Positions 22,528-33,914 of a stretch of DNA of 64,000 bases are shown piece by piece. Both the position numbers and the translations under genes were made by a program. Under the pieces are notes generated by a model that ran no database searches, was not told where the DNA came from, and saw only the letters and a list, made by a program, of their open reading frames with translations. Each line of letters opens with the position of its first letter. Position 1 is the stretch's first letter. The DNA is taken from the NCBI RefSeq assembly GCF_002999335.1, contig NW_020312038.1, positions 1 through 64,000 of the forward strand, given 5' to 3'. This DNA comes from Cyclospora cayetanensis. Lineage: Eukaryota > Apicomplexa > Conoidasida > Eucoccidiorida > Eimeriidae.

Positions 22528-24837
22528 TCAGGGAGATCGCCGAACGGAGGAGGATGGGGAGAGAGGGGAAGAGGGGAGGAGCATTTTCGCTTGCCTAGAA
22601 ACATCCGACACAGCTTCCACTGTGCAGAGATGCGGCAATTCTATGTGGATGCTGCCGTTCGCTTTCAGGTGGACTTGGAAGGCTTGTTGCTTCAAAGAGG
22701 CGGTCAAAAGCTGCAGCAGCAAGGCGTCTTGGAGCCGCTTGCGCGTCTCTACACATTCTTCGGCTGCAGTAGTAGCAGCAGCAGCAACAGTAACAGAAGC
22801 AGCAGCAGCGACAGAAGCATGCCGGGAAGCATACCTATACATGTATGTATGTGTGTATATATATGTGTGTGTATTTATGTGTGTATATTTATATAGCACA
22901 TACACGTATAATGCATACAGGTACACACAGATAGCCACCCATATACGTATATACACACCCATACACACATCAATGCAAGCAGCAAACAGCACGAATTACG
23001 ACACATGCGTTGTAGCAACATGCAGCAGCGTCGGCAAAAAAAGCCACGCCAGCACAAGCAACAGCCTCACGATCAAGATGTTGATAGGCCTCATCGATGC
23101 CGTCGAGATCTTCTAAATCCCCTACGCTGGCGTGCTGCTGCTTCTGCCGCGTCTGCGGTAAAAGCAGCAGCTGCTGACTCAGCAAAAGAGGCAGCCGCTG
23201 ATAGACACCTGTTGCGAGGATCTCCATTGCAGCGTCTACTTGAGGAGGTGGAGGCAGCAGCGCAACTTGCTGCTGCTGCAGCTGCAGCTGCTGCTGCAGC
23301 GAGTACAAAAGTGCACATTCATACACAAATATATATACGCATACGTATATATATATATATATATAGATATATATAGATATTTATATACATATATATATAC
23401 ATATTTTTCATGTATATGTCTATATATATACGTCGAAAGTGGATTGAATGCGTAAAACATGTATTTTTATGAGTGTGTCTATCTGTGTGCAAGGTGTACG
23501 TGGACTGAGCTGCCAAGCGTTCCACCATGCTGCTTCCTTCCCTGCTGCTGCTGCTGCTGCTGAAAAAAAGGCGCCACTACGGAGAGCAGTATGTAGCTGG
23601 TGTGAGGGGGCTGCACCCTCAGCAGGAATAACTCTAGACTCAGCAGCAGCAGAGAAAAGCCGTACGGTGAGGATGACGTCTCGAATGCGAATCCGTTTCT
23701 GCTTGAGTTGAGAGGCTTCCGCAATGAGATCTTCGACTTGTTGCTGCATTTGTGGCCATTGTGCATGCAGCAGCAAGAGCTTCAGCAGCAGCTCTCTGCT
23801 GTGTCTGCCATACTGCAGGAGCGCCGTCCTTAAGACGCTGCTCGCAGCTGCGGCTGCCTCCGTTGCGGCGAAACGTTCTCCTTCTCCGCGAGCAGAGGCT
23901 TCTTGCAGCTGCTGCAGCAGCAGCTGCTGCTGCTGCTGGGCTACACGGCAGCAGGAGTGGAAGTCTCTTCGGCAGCGATGCAGCGCCTGCTGCAGCAGCT
24001 GCTGCAGCGGCCTTGTTGTGTACTGGAAGTGTGCGGCATGAACGACGTAGCGAGCAGCTTCTGGAAGTTGCTGGCGAGCTGCTTCTACCGCTGCTGCTGG
24101 CGATAGGGGACGCTGCGGCGGCGGGAGCTCTGCTGCTGCTGGCGCTGCTGTTGCCGCTGCTGTTGCTGGCGCTGGTGCTGTTGCTGCTGGCGCTGCTGCT
24201 GCAGGCAGAGTCGCCGAAGCAGCCCCCGTTGCAGCAGCAGCGCGAATACCCCATGCAATGTGACCTCGCTGCATCTCTCAGCTGCCTCGTGGAGATGATA
24301 GCGGGAGGCTGGGGCAGAGGAGGCTCTGCTGCTGCTGCCGCGAAGAAGCTGAGTGCCTCCAGCTCAGTTGTAATGCATCGTCTCCTCAGGCAAAAACTGC
24401 TCCGTCTTGCTGCCCAAGCTCCTGCGCTTACGATGCGTGATCGCGTTCAGCTGCAGCACAGCCGCATGCATCCCTAGACGCTGCTGCTGCCAACAACCGG
24501 CTCCTCCTGCTGCTGCTCTTTGTGCTGCTGCTTCTGCTGCTCTTCGTGCTGCCGCTTCTGCTGCTCTTCGTGCTGCTGCTTCTGCTGCTCTTCGTGCTGC
24601 TGCTTCTGCTGCTCTTCGAGCTGCTTCTTGAATCAGGGTACCACACACTGGCGTGAAAAATACCTCGGCAAAAGTACGAGTCACAACCCCCAACACACGC
24701 GCCGCTGCTTCCACCTGTCGGAATACTGACGCTCGAAGAGTCGCACAGCTGGCTGCAGAAGTTTTTATAAAGTTTTTAGCGACTTGGGCACGCAGAAATA
24801 TGGCCGCATCGATTTTCAGCCCCGAGGATCGCTGCAT
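22528..24837 (-). CDS. Unrecognised minus-strand multi-exon gene; approximate span
   Basis: A probable start is the ATG at 24837. It is followed by ordinary sequence (MQRSSGLKIDAAIFLRAQVA, then AARVLGVVTRTFAEV) and then a repeat tract of five similar units read as EAARRAAE-type or as KQQHEEQQ-type sequence, depending on frame and splicing. Downstream pieces that look coding are YHLHEAAERCSEVTLHGVFA (about 24.28 kb), ARYVVHAAHFQYTTRPLQQL and LIAEASQLKQKRIRIRDVIL (exon within 24110-23500), SVGDLEDLDGIDEAYQHLD (about 23.1 kb) and LKQQAFQVHLKANGSIHIEL (about 22.7 kb). Exon joins are not resolved, and a TA microsatellite at 23325-23430 must be intronic. No family recognised. It may belong with the large gene at 13.8-22.2 kb, but the palindrome lies between them. 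Confidence 0.4.
22845..22965. repeat. TATG/TACA microsatellite
   Basis: Imperfect tatgtatgtgtgtatat and cacatacacg runs in a presumed intron of the minus-strand gene. Confidence 0.85.
23320..23432. repeat. TA-rich microsatellite
   Basis: Long imperfect tatata/tatacat run (for example cgtatatatatatatata), presumably intronic in the minus-strand gene at 22.5-24.8 kb. Confidence 0.9.
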
Positions 24838-25423
24838 GCGCAGTGCGACTTTGCGCAGACCCCCCGATTTACGCGTTGACTCCTGCGTCGCGCTTAGGAA
24901 TAAAACGCTTTCTTCCTTTTAAATTATCGTTTGATTCAACACAGGAAGGCGAGATGGTCTATGTGCGCGCGAGTCTCAGAGAGGGTGACGGGTAGGCAGA
25001 CAGTGCAGCCGACAGCAGTCTTGCTCTGCTGTTGTTCGGCATGTGGGCGTAGCGGAGTTTTTAGGAAGCATCTGGACAGGCGGTTTTCCTCGAAAGACAC
25101 CGTAGCGACTCGAGCGCATGCACGGCGTGTCTGAACACCGTAGCGTTTGCCCGTCTTGGGTGTTTTGTACGTGGCGTACCTTCGAGAGGGAAGTTTCGGG
25201 GAGCGCTTCAGACAGCCGAGCTGCAAGTGCGCATGCATACCAGCACTAGTAGCACAAGCAGCAGGAGCACCACTAGTAGCTCAAGCAGCAGTAGGAAGTC
25301 AGATGCAAGTGAAGGATGTCTGATGGCTGTGGTTTCTCGCTGCTACTAGCGCTGCTGCCCCTTCCCGCCGATCCGTGCGCACCACTGCAGCCAACCGGAG
25401 GTGGGAGCTTTTTTCTGTAATGC

Positions 25424-28400
25424 ATGCAGCAACATCGTCGGCAGCTCCTCTTTGAGAGCCTTATGGCATGCTGGATGCAATTAGCGCTAGGAGCGGTTGC
25501 TGCAAGCTTGCTCGTGGTACAGCTGCTGCACTCGCTGCAGCTGCACTCGCTGCAGCTGCACTCGCTGCCCTCCACAGGCGTGCTCGCTTTTCGACTATGC
25601 GGAGACGGCAGCAGTGGATGCGGCATTTTCAGTGGCGCGCGTTATGCGTTCACGCGGCTGCACGCAAAGAAGCCTGCTTGGCACACAGCGATTCCAGATC
25701 GCCGCAGCAAGCGGCAGCAGCAGCAGGAGCAGCAGCAAGATGCTCTTGCACAGCAGCAGCGGCGAGAAGCAGAGGCGGCAGCGACAAGGCAGCAGCAGCA
25801 ACAGCAGGCAATTCTCCGTCTGTCTCTGCAAGGCGCAGTCTCCTCTGCAGCACATGCTGCAGAAGCGCTTGGATTGCATGCCAACCTACAAAGGCCAGAC
25901 TATGCGGAGCTGAAACACCACGCAGCGGATGCAGTGAAGAGAGAGGCTTGGATCTCTCCGGAGGAGAGGAGTCGCTTCGCACGGCAGCAGGCAAGTCTTA
26001 TGCAAGGCAAACAGCAAGGAGAGCAGCAGCAGCAAGGAGGGCAGCAGCAGCAAGGAGAGCAGCAGCAGCAAGGAGAGCAGCAGCAGCAAGAAAACGATAA
26101 AAATCATGATGATACACGTGAACGCGGTCCCTACTTCAGCGGGGATAATGTGCAAAATTACCATCGCTACAATCCTTACTGGAATCCGATCGCAGGTGGA
26201 AACACATCTCTCCCCTCTCAGCTCTCAGCAAACACAACGAGGCATGCACTGCATTGCAGCACATCATACGCGATCATATAGTTCACTGCATGCTCCTCTT
26301 TTCTTCCCCCTACCACCTCTTCCTCATTTTCTCGCCTTCTTCTTGCCAACTTCTCCTTTTCTTGCCAACTTCTCCTTTTCTTGCCAACTTCTCCTCCTTT
26401 TCTCGCTTTCTTCTTGCCAACTTCTCCTCCTTTTCTTGCCAACTTCTCCTCCTTTTCTTGCCAACTTCTCCTCCTTTTCTTGCCAACTTCTCCTCCTTTT
26501 CTTGCCTTCTCCTTGCCTCTTCCTCCTTTTCTTGCCTTCTCCTTGCCTCTTCCTCCTTTTCTTGTCACCCTCTTCTTCTCCTCCTTTTCTTGTCACCCTC
26601 TTCTTCTCCTCCTTTTCTTGTCACCCTCTTCTTCTCCTCCTTTTCTTGTCACCCTCTTCTTCTTCTCCTCCTTTTCTTGTCACCCTCTTCTTCTCCTCCT
26701 TTTCTTGTAACCCTCTTCTTCTCCTCCTTTTCTTGTAACCCTCTTCTTCTCCTCCTTTTCTTGTCACCCTCTTCTTCTCCTCCTCCTTTTCTTGCCACCC
26801 TCTTCTTCTCCTCCTTTTCTTGCCTGAGATCCTCGCCTAACTCCGCTTGCTTGCGTTTTTTGCGTTGTTTTGTCTAGAGAGCTACGGACGAGCCGCGCAT
26901 ATTCCCGCGGCTTCGTCCAGAGCGCCTTTTGGCCACTCTCCTAAGAGGCCTATCCGAGAGAGCGATCTTGTTAGAAACACTACTTCTTGCCTTACTTTCT
27001 TTCCCCTTATTCCATCTCTCCTGACTCTCTTTCCCCTTCTTGTCGCCTCTGTTTTCATCCCCCTGCATGAGGGGACGGCCGCCTTCTCTCTGGCAGCCTG
27101 GCTGCGTCTGTGCGCGTGTTGCTCGCTGTCTTTAGACGCGCTTAAACCCTCCGATTTTCGAGACTCTTTGCCACACCCTCCCTCTCGCCACACGCATGCA
27201 GCCCCACGCACAAATTCGCATGCGCGATAGCGCACGTCTGCACTGCTGCTGCTGCGTGCAGGCTGCTCCTTCCGTTCCTTTCGGCTGGCGTGTGTATGCC
27301 TGCCTCTCCCTCCTCAAGCTGCCTCCGCTGCTCCAACAGCGTCCGCAGCAGGTAGCTGCGCATGCAGAAAACTCAGAAGCCTACCTGTGGGAATGTCTTG
27401 CGCACAGAAGACTCCATCTGCCGCATCTCGCGTGGGCACGCGCTTCCACGCAGCTGCAAGACGTGGCAGGCCGTGTTCTCTCATTGCTGCAGCTTCGGAG
27501 CATTCGGCAGGATCTTACCCCCAAACCGTACACGCAACCTATCCTAGACTCTCTGCACAAGCTGTATGACACCCCCCCCCTTCAGGAGGGTAAGTCTGAA
27601 GACCAACTCGCGGCAACAGCAAATACAGCAACAGCAAGTACAGCAACAGCAAATACAGCAACAGCAAATACAACAACAGCGAATACAGCAACAGCAAATA
27701 CAACAGCGGCAAAAACAGCGAAAACAGCAGCAGCAAAAACAACAGCAACAAATACAACAGAAGCAGACGCGCCAGCTACTACGAGACGGCAGGAAGCCTT
27801 AGCTTCACCCTACTTGGGAGATTACATGGTGTTTACGGCCCCTTCTCTCCATCATGCTCAACAATTCGTGCTTTCGAATCCTAAGTGCCGCGCAGGTGAG
27901 CTGCTAGCGAGTGCTGCCGTTGTCTTTTTGTCGCAAGGGCGGCAGCAAAGCTGCTGGGGTTGATACTTTTTGCTGATGGACTCTGTCTGTCAGGCACTTT
28001 TGCCTCTATTTCCAAGTGCTGCCGTGTGCAGGTTCTCCTTTAGTCTTGCTGTTCCCTCCTTCCTTCTGCATGACGCATGATGCATTATGCATCATGCATG
28101 CATCATGCATAATGCATGCGCCGCTGCGGCTTCAGGCCTGTACAGTGCACAGCACATCTACGAATGCAAGGACGTTACTGGCGAGCACGTGCTGTTGGGC
28201 AAGCAGGAAAGGCGATCTGCTGAGCGCGATCGTCTCTACTGCCTTCTCGGATTCTTCAAGAAGCCACCAACATCTCCCCCTGCTACTACTGCTTCTGCTG
28301 CTTCTGCTGCTTCTGCTGATTCTTGCGGAAACTCGCATGCGCCTGCCGCACAGGGCTTGTCTGGCGTAGACGCATCTGAAGAAAGCGAGCGGCGTCGCAC

Positions 28401-31332
28401 ACTGACGTTCGCCTCTGAGCAGCAGCTGCGCTTCTTGTGTCGCAGTAACTCTGTCCATCGGCGATGCTTCCTGCTGACACCCCGCAAAGACACTGCGGAA
28501 GATTTGCTGCTGCCTCCTGAGCTGCTGCTGCCCATGACGGATCAGCAGGAGCTCAGAACGTTCAGACGCTTCAAGCAAAGGAGGCACACAGCCGCCGTCG
28601 CTGCGGCTGCAGCTGCCGAGCTGCTGGCGCATACAGCAGCCTCTGCCCCTGAGCCTGTGCAGCACATGCAGCAGCAAGTGCAGCAACAGCTGGCGTGCAG
28701 TGAGAGCCACTCTAGACAGAGCAACACGCGATTGCAGTTTGCAGATGCAGTTGCAGCTGTTGCCGCAGCCGTCCACGCCTCAAGGGTTTCACCCCCCGCG
28801 AAAGTAGCGAATGCCGCAAGCCCACCAACTGCAGCAGAGACAGAGAAAGAGACAAAGATGCAGACAGCCTCTTCTTTGCCAACAGCAGCAACCTCAGACG
28901 TAGAGACGGCCTCTTCTGTACCAACAGCAGCAGATTTTCGTCTTGCGGAATCTGCAGTGTCAATGCTGCAGGGTGTTTTCACAGGCACACCTGTGAAGGC
29001 AGCGGCTGCAGCGGCAAGGGCCTCTCTGGCTGCAGCAGAAGAAATCGCAGCCTCCAACAATCCGTGGGATAAGTCTGTCAGCCTGATGCCTCTGGAGAAG
29101 CCTGTGCTCAAGTCTATCCAGAGCAACGCAGAGGAGCTCAGCACGCAGTGTAGACAAGGACGCTCCCAGCAGCAGCAGCTCGAGCAGGCAGAAGAGCAGC
29201 AGCAGGCAGAAGAGCAGCAGCAGGCAGAAGAGCAGCAGCAGGCAGAAGAGCAGCAGCTCGAGCAGGCAGAAGAGCAGCAGCAGGCAGAAGAGCAGCAGCG
29301 GCAGCAGCCTGAGGAGGAGCAGTCACTGGCGGCAGTTTCTGAAGGGGAGGGGCTGTTGTTCTTCGGAGAGAATGCGTTGGAAGCCAAGGAATTTATGGTG
29401 CGTGCCCCTTTTTTTCGCTTTTTCGAGTCATGTCTTTTGACGGAGGCGATTCAGCTCGACTTTTACGGCAAGTGCAGTACTTACACAGTCCCAGCAACGG
29501 CCAATGCAGACGCTGCGGCTGCAGCTGTCGCAGACGCAGACGAGCTGGGGGAAGATCAGCAGCTCGATACGGAGGGCGAAGACATGGTGGAGTGGCTGCT
29601 GCGGCACAAGGAGAACCTCCCCGCCAGCGACGACGCCTCCTTCGTGCTCGATAGACCATTCTATGACGACTACCTCAAAGACTGGGCATATCTGCATCTC
29701 CCCGAAGGAGAGTTTGCTGCCGCAGGAGCACTGCCAGCGTCGGCAGCTGAAGGCGCAGCTGGCCCCCCCGATCCTGCCGTTTCCATGCTGAATAGAGATC
29801 CGAAGAATCCTCGAGGCTATTCGCCAGGCTTTTGGCTCTATAAGCCGGAGACGCAGCTTCTCTACCGAGATAAAGAGACAGGCGGATTGCTTATGGGGTC
29901 TGGGATCGACGGCACCTACTCATGGGATGCGGGGGAGGCCAGCACCAGTGGTGACAGCAGCAGCATTGGTGGTAGTAGTGGTGGTAGTAGTGGTGGTACG
30001 AGCAACCCTCCTGCCCCTGCTACCACCACCACTGCTGCCAGCAGCAGTAGTAGTACTGGTGATAATTGTAGCGCCACTCCTAGTACTCCCACTCCTGCGC
30101 CTACTACTGCCCTTACGACTGCGCCCCCCGACGAAGACTGCAGTCTCGGCAGCAGCTCTAGCAGCAACAGCAGCAGCAGCGGGAAGAGTGCACCTACTGC
30201 ATGCAGCAATGTCGCGCCTAACGACAGCCACACAAGCAACCACGAAGGCGCGAATGGACGCCGGAGATATCGGGGACGAGGACTTAGCGAGGCGGAGATG
30301 AAGAGTGCCTTGTTGCGAATGGAGATGGCACTGGAGGAGTGGCGCCGTGGAGGGCTCGGATCTGAAGAAACGGATGAAACGCCAGATTACATCTTTCGGA
30401 ATGGAAGATTACAGCTGCTGCTCAGTCCGGAGGAACGGCTCGCAAAGAAGTGGACTCTTCCCATCTTTCAGGAGAAGCTGGGAGAGCTCTCTGAGCAGGA
30501 CGACATACCCACAGGTTCGTTTGCATGTGTGCAGCGTCTTCATAGATTCAAAAGAGGGGGGGAGGCAGTGCGTATCTCCAGGCGAGCGACTACATGCTCC
30601 CTATCTTCTCTTTCCTCTGGTGAATCCGCTCTGAATAGCACACAGTTTGTGTCTTTGTTGCCACGAATGGTTTCTCATTTTATTTCAAGCTTCCTTGCGG
30701 TCCCCCACGTTTTTCCTTGACACGTGCTGTAGGAAACAATCCACCTGTATGTAGTGCCCTTTCAACTTGCACTACGAAGCCACATGTGTCTGAGGTGATG
30801 GTTGTGTTTCGGCGAACCCTGCACCACCCTAGACGTTTAAGAGGTGTCGAGGTGTTCAGCTTGAGGGAAAGCGGTGAAGCACGAAGCCATACACGTTCAT
30901 ACGACGGAAGCGATAATCATCCCACATCGCTCTGTTATCTCTCCACGTGGTCATGGAGATACCGGTTTGCATGCATGCAAAGTCTGGTGGAGACACCCGC
31001 CTTTCTGCTTTTGTATACCAACGTCGTGGCTTCCACACCCGAATGTGCGCATGCGTACGACAGGCATGGAATTTCTCGCGCCAGAACTCCTCAAGGGCCG
31101 ACCTGCTGCCTACAGGCGCCTTGTGCGGTCGCCTGAGATTGCAGAGCGCATCAACAGGGAATTTGTGCAGCTCGTCCGGAGGGGTGAGGCTGATCCTGAG
31201 GACGATCCTCTTCGTCTGTCTCCCAAGGAGCTCAAACTCTACGAGAACTACGAGGCGCAGCCCCCAGACGAGGATGATGACGTGCCAACACTTTCTAGGT
31301 GGGAGGACGTCCCCAAAGGCAGTACGAAATAA
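25424..31332 (+). CDS. Large low-complexity protein with a YCII-like domain
   Basis: The exons supported are 25424-26195 (signal-anchor-like hydrophobic start, then Gln-rich sequence), an exon ending at 27895 (open from 27196, real start uncertain), 28136-30514 and 31064-31332. The last three join in phase 1 with GT...AG introns. Across the 27895/28136 junction the protein reads SPYLGDYMVFTAPSLHHAQQ, then NPKCRAGLYSAQHIYECKD. This matches the C-terminal half of YCII-like domains (G.L.V..A.S...A..F...DP...AGL......). Upstream, ECLAHRRLHLPHL would be the first strand and helix, with a Thr/Ala/Asn repeat inserted between. The rest is Ala-, Gln-, Glu- and Ser-rich with ordered islands (PRGYSPGFWLYKPETQLLYR; MEFLAPELLKGRPAAYRRLV). 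The join between the first exon and the others does not work in phase with the splice sites I see, so 25424-26195 may be a separate gene. Organelle import is possible but unproven. Confidence 0.6.
26290..26828. repeat. Pyrimidine-only minisatellite
   Basis: About 540 bp of nearly pure C/T on the plus strand, built from units such as cttctcctccttttcttg(t/c)c with an accc spacer in the right half (period about 25 bp) and ttcttgccaa in the left half (period about 18 bp). It lies between the 25424-26195 exon and the YCII-domain exon, so it is intronic if these belong to one gene. Open frames on both strands here are by-products of the repeat. Confidence 0.95.
27615..27765 (+). repeat. ACAGCAAATACAGCA tandem repeat
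   Basis: Short units acagcaaata(c)agca repeated about ten times. In the long open frame they encode an Ala-Thr-Asn-Thr pattern placed inside the YCII-like domain. A strong donor (gagg|gtaagt) lies just before at about 27590 and an acceptor (gacggcag) just after at about 27793, so the repeat could be spliced out. However, that junction does not keep the frame. Confidence 0.8.
29165..29310 (+). repeat. Glu-Gln-Ala repeat in coding sequence
   Basis: Units gcagaagagcagcagcag encode AEEQQQ repeated about seven times with a LEQ variant, inside the large exon of the YCII-domain gene. Confidence 0.85.
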
Positions 31333-32182
31333 GGGCGGCCAAAAGATACGAAAGGAGCTCTACAATCGCCGCGTTCCCATGTAACGTTGCCACTGCCCGC
31401 CCTCAAACTAAAACTTCTATTTCTGTTGGTGGACTGGACCGAATGCGGCTGGTTTTCCCTGCACCTCTCCTCTCAAAGGGCAGTGTCTCCCCTCCTATAT
31501 TCCTACCCCATCCCCTTCCCTCCCTTCGCCTTAAGGCGTTCGTTTTTACATGTTCTTTTTATCCCGCGCGTTCTTTTCTACAACGACTGGTTCATAGAGA
31601 GCGATGATGTGCTGTCGGCTAGCGACGTGCGAAAAGAAAGTGCACAGCCCACAGGGGGCACATCACAAGCAGTGCACATGGCAATTCATGCAGCACCCAT
31701 GAAAAATTGCAACCTTGAGCAGAGAAAAAGGAGCATGAAAGATAGAGAGAGAAAGAAAAGAGAGATACGAGACGCAGCTCCTACAGACACAGCTAAGAAA
31801 GTTTAAAAGGGAGGGCTCCTGCGGATGCCCAAGCGGCAGTACACTCCCCCTGGCGAAATCCACTAGCTACTACGCAGGGTGAGGTTGAAGCAGGCCGTCG
31901 GTTGCGTGTGGGAGTTAGCAAAGTGCGTGAGGATGTGGCAGCCACGTAGAGGGCTTCGCCAGGCCGGTGTGAAGGCGGCGCTAGATTAGAGGCCTCAGTT
32001 GGCTCCCGCGCTAACTTCATGTTGGTGCGTTACGACTTGAAGCCTTGTGCATGCGACTGTTGGCTCGAGCGGATCGCCTGAAGGAGGCAACAGAGACAAA
32101 TTCGCGCAGCCGAAAGAGGAGCCTCTTTTTTGTAGCCAGACCAGCAACAAGCACCCCCGGCCCCGGCTCCAGAGGACGGCAT
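31333..32182. other. Intergenic stretch between convergent genes
   Basis: It lies between the plus-strand gene ending at 31332 and the minus-strand epimerase ending at 32183. An open plus-strand frame (31387-31806) ends in a Lys/Arg/Glu-rich tract but has no start context or family. I treat it as untranslated sequence. Confidence 0.4.
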
Positions 32183-33914
32183 TCATGCAAGGGGTGAGCG
32201 GCGGCGAAACAGCAAAATCGCTCGCGCCTCGCAACGCACCTCTCGCATATGCTCCATCAGGGTCCGAGGCGCGTCTGCCTTGTAGAGACTGGTGCCTGCA
32301 ATGCACCGTGAGCTTCCCAGACACAGTGCGGGGGTGAGCGACGGCAGAAACCAGAGCGAAAAAAATCACCCTCCCCCCTTCCTCCCGTTCCCTCCTAGTC
32401 AGCCATGTAGCTCGCACCGGCACCCCCCGGGCAGACCGCGGGGTTGGAGAAGTTGCGTTCAAAAAGAGTCCGTCTTAGGCTGTACATTGATTACCTGCAA
32501 CAATGACGTTCGCACCGCTTGCCGCTGCTTCCTTCACCGTCTCTGTGTCGAGGCCTCCGTCCACCTGATTGAAGCGGAGCAGATGCAGAAGACGCAGTAC
32601 AGCGCACTTTTCTCACCTTTGGAGCCGCACCACCACGGAGAGGGGCGAGAGGAAGGCAGCGAGAGCGGCGCTTCACTCCCGCTGCGGCAACGCGAGGTGT
32701 ATGCGGCGGAGGCGCAGGAACCGGCGACCATGATCGTTTCGCCGTCTAAAAGCTGCCTGCGTACCTGAATGTTGAGAGTAGGGCAGAGTTGTCTTGCTCT
32801 GACAACTTTGTGCATTTGGTCTTTCATGAATTTTTGGCCGCCAAAGCCGGGTTCAACAGTCATGATGAGAAGCAGGTCTACGGCTCCGAGGCGCAGAATT
32901 TTTTCGACGCGTTCAACTTCAGTTTTGGGCTTAATCGACAAGCCTGCCTTCATCCCCTTCTCGCGAATGGCCTTGCTGAGCTGCACTGCTTCCTCTACAG
33001 ACTCTCCTACGGCTTCAAAGTGAAAAGTCAGCTGGGAGGCGCCAGCTTCCGCAAGGGGGGTCACCCACTTGTACGGGTCGGAGACCATCAGATGCACATC
33101 CAGAAAAACAGAAGGATTCAGATTGGAACGCAGGCACTTCACGACGGGCGGGCCGAAAGAAATATTCGGGACGAAGTGCCTGTGCGCAGCCGACATCCCC
33201 GGTTGAAAGAAGCACATAAAACACTCGAGAGAGAGGCGCGAAGCGAGGCAGCATTCAAAAACAGGAAGGACGCCGCCTGTCTCCACTGCTCGCACCAGGG
33301 GCGAAAAGTAGAGATACCCGCATGCGGAAACAAACGGAAATATATGTTCAGTCGTTACAGAGGTCTTCCTGTCCTCATGCGGTGCCTTCTTTAGCACCGC
33401 TTTTCCGCAGTGGCAGAGCAAGAGCGCATCTTTCGCTGCCTAAGCTGTGAGAGGCGGCCCCTATTCCCCGCACGTGCACGCACACATCAACTATCACCTC
33501 CAGTATACACTTCATGTGAAGACGCACCCGTCCTGCACACAGACGCACCCAGAAAACCAGTGAATACAAAAAGACTTGAAGTAAATAAGATGCTGCTGCG
33601 GTGCGCATGGGGGTGACAATGGTGCAGGCAGCACAGCACAAAGACCTCTCTCAGTGGAGGAAAGACTTTTGATCCCCTTGCGCTGCTCAGCTTCGTAACG
33701 CGCCCGTCCTCCATACGCGCCTTCCTGGCAGTCATAAGCTACGGCTGTGGGAAGCACATCTTCGCGCAGCAGAAGACGAATCGGTGCAGCTCCTCACCAT
33801 GACATCCAGATGCAGCCAGTCGCATCCTTCACCAAGCATCCGCTGTGCTTCTTCCTTCAGCCGCGAGAGGTCGCTGGCAAGCACGGATGGGGCAATGATG
33901 GGATCTGGCGCCAT
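32183..33914 (-). CDS. RPE: Ribulose-phosphate 3-epimerase, five exons including a 5-nt micro-exon
   Basis: Interconverts ribulose 5-phosphate and xylulose 5-phosphate in the non-oxidative pentose phosphate pathway; a cytosolic TIM barrel. Model: complement of 33798-33914, 33528-33532, 32765-33179, 32495-32564 and 32183-32295. It totals 720 nt (239 aa, family about 220-230) and is in frame throughout. Exon 1 begins MAPDPIIAPSVLASDLSRLK and ends CDWLHLDVM. The 5-nt exon GACGG plus the next G encode Asp-Gly, restoring the invariant LDVMDGHFVPN. Exon 3 continues with SFGPPVV, FLDVHLMVSDP, the HFEA segment and TVEPGFGGQKFM. Exon 4 gives VDGGLDTETVKEAAASGANV, and exon 5 gives TSLYKADAPRTLMEHMRE after the GTS loop. 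Metal-binding His/Asp of HLDV, His of DVHLMV and Asp of VDGG are present. No targeting peptide is seen. Without the micro-exon the frame between exons 1 and 3 is lost. Confidence 0.93.

Noticed and set aside
26106..26877. Phe/Leu/Ser-rich plus frames and Lys/Glu-rich minus frames
   Set aside because: They are by-products of the pyrimidine minisatellite; both strands are open for the same reason.
32491..32676. Minus-strand Arg-rich frame over the epimerase
   Set aside because: It is a shadow frame; the same bases encode the conserved VDGGLDTETVKEA exon in another frame.
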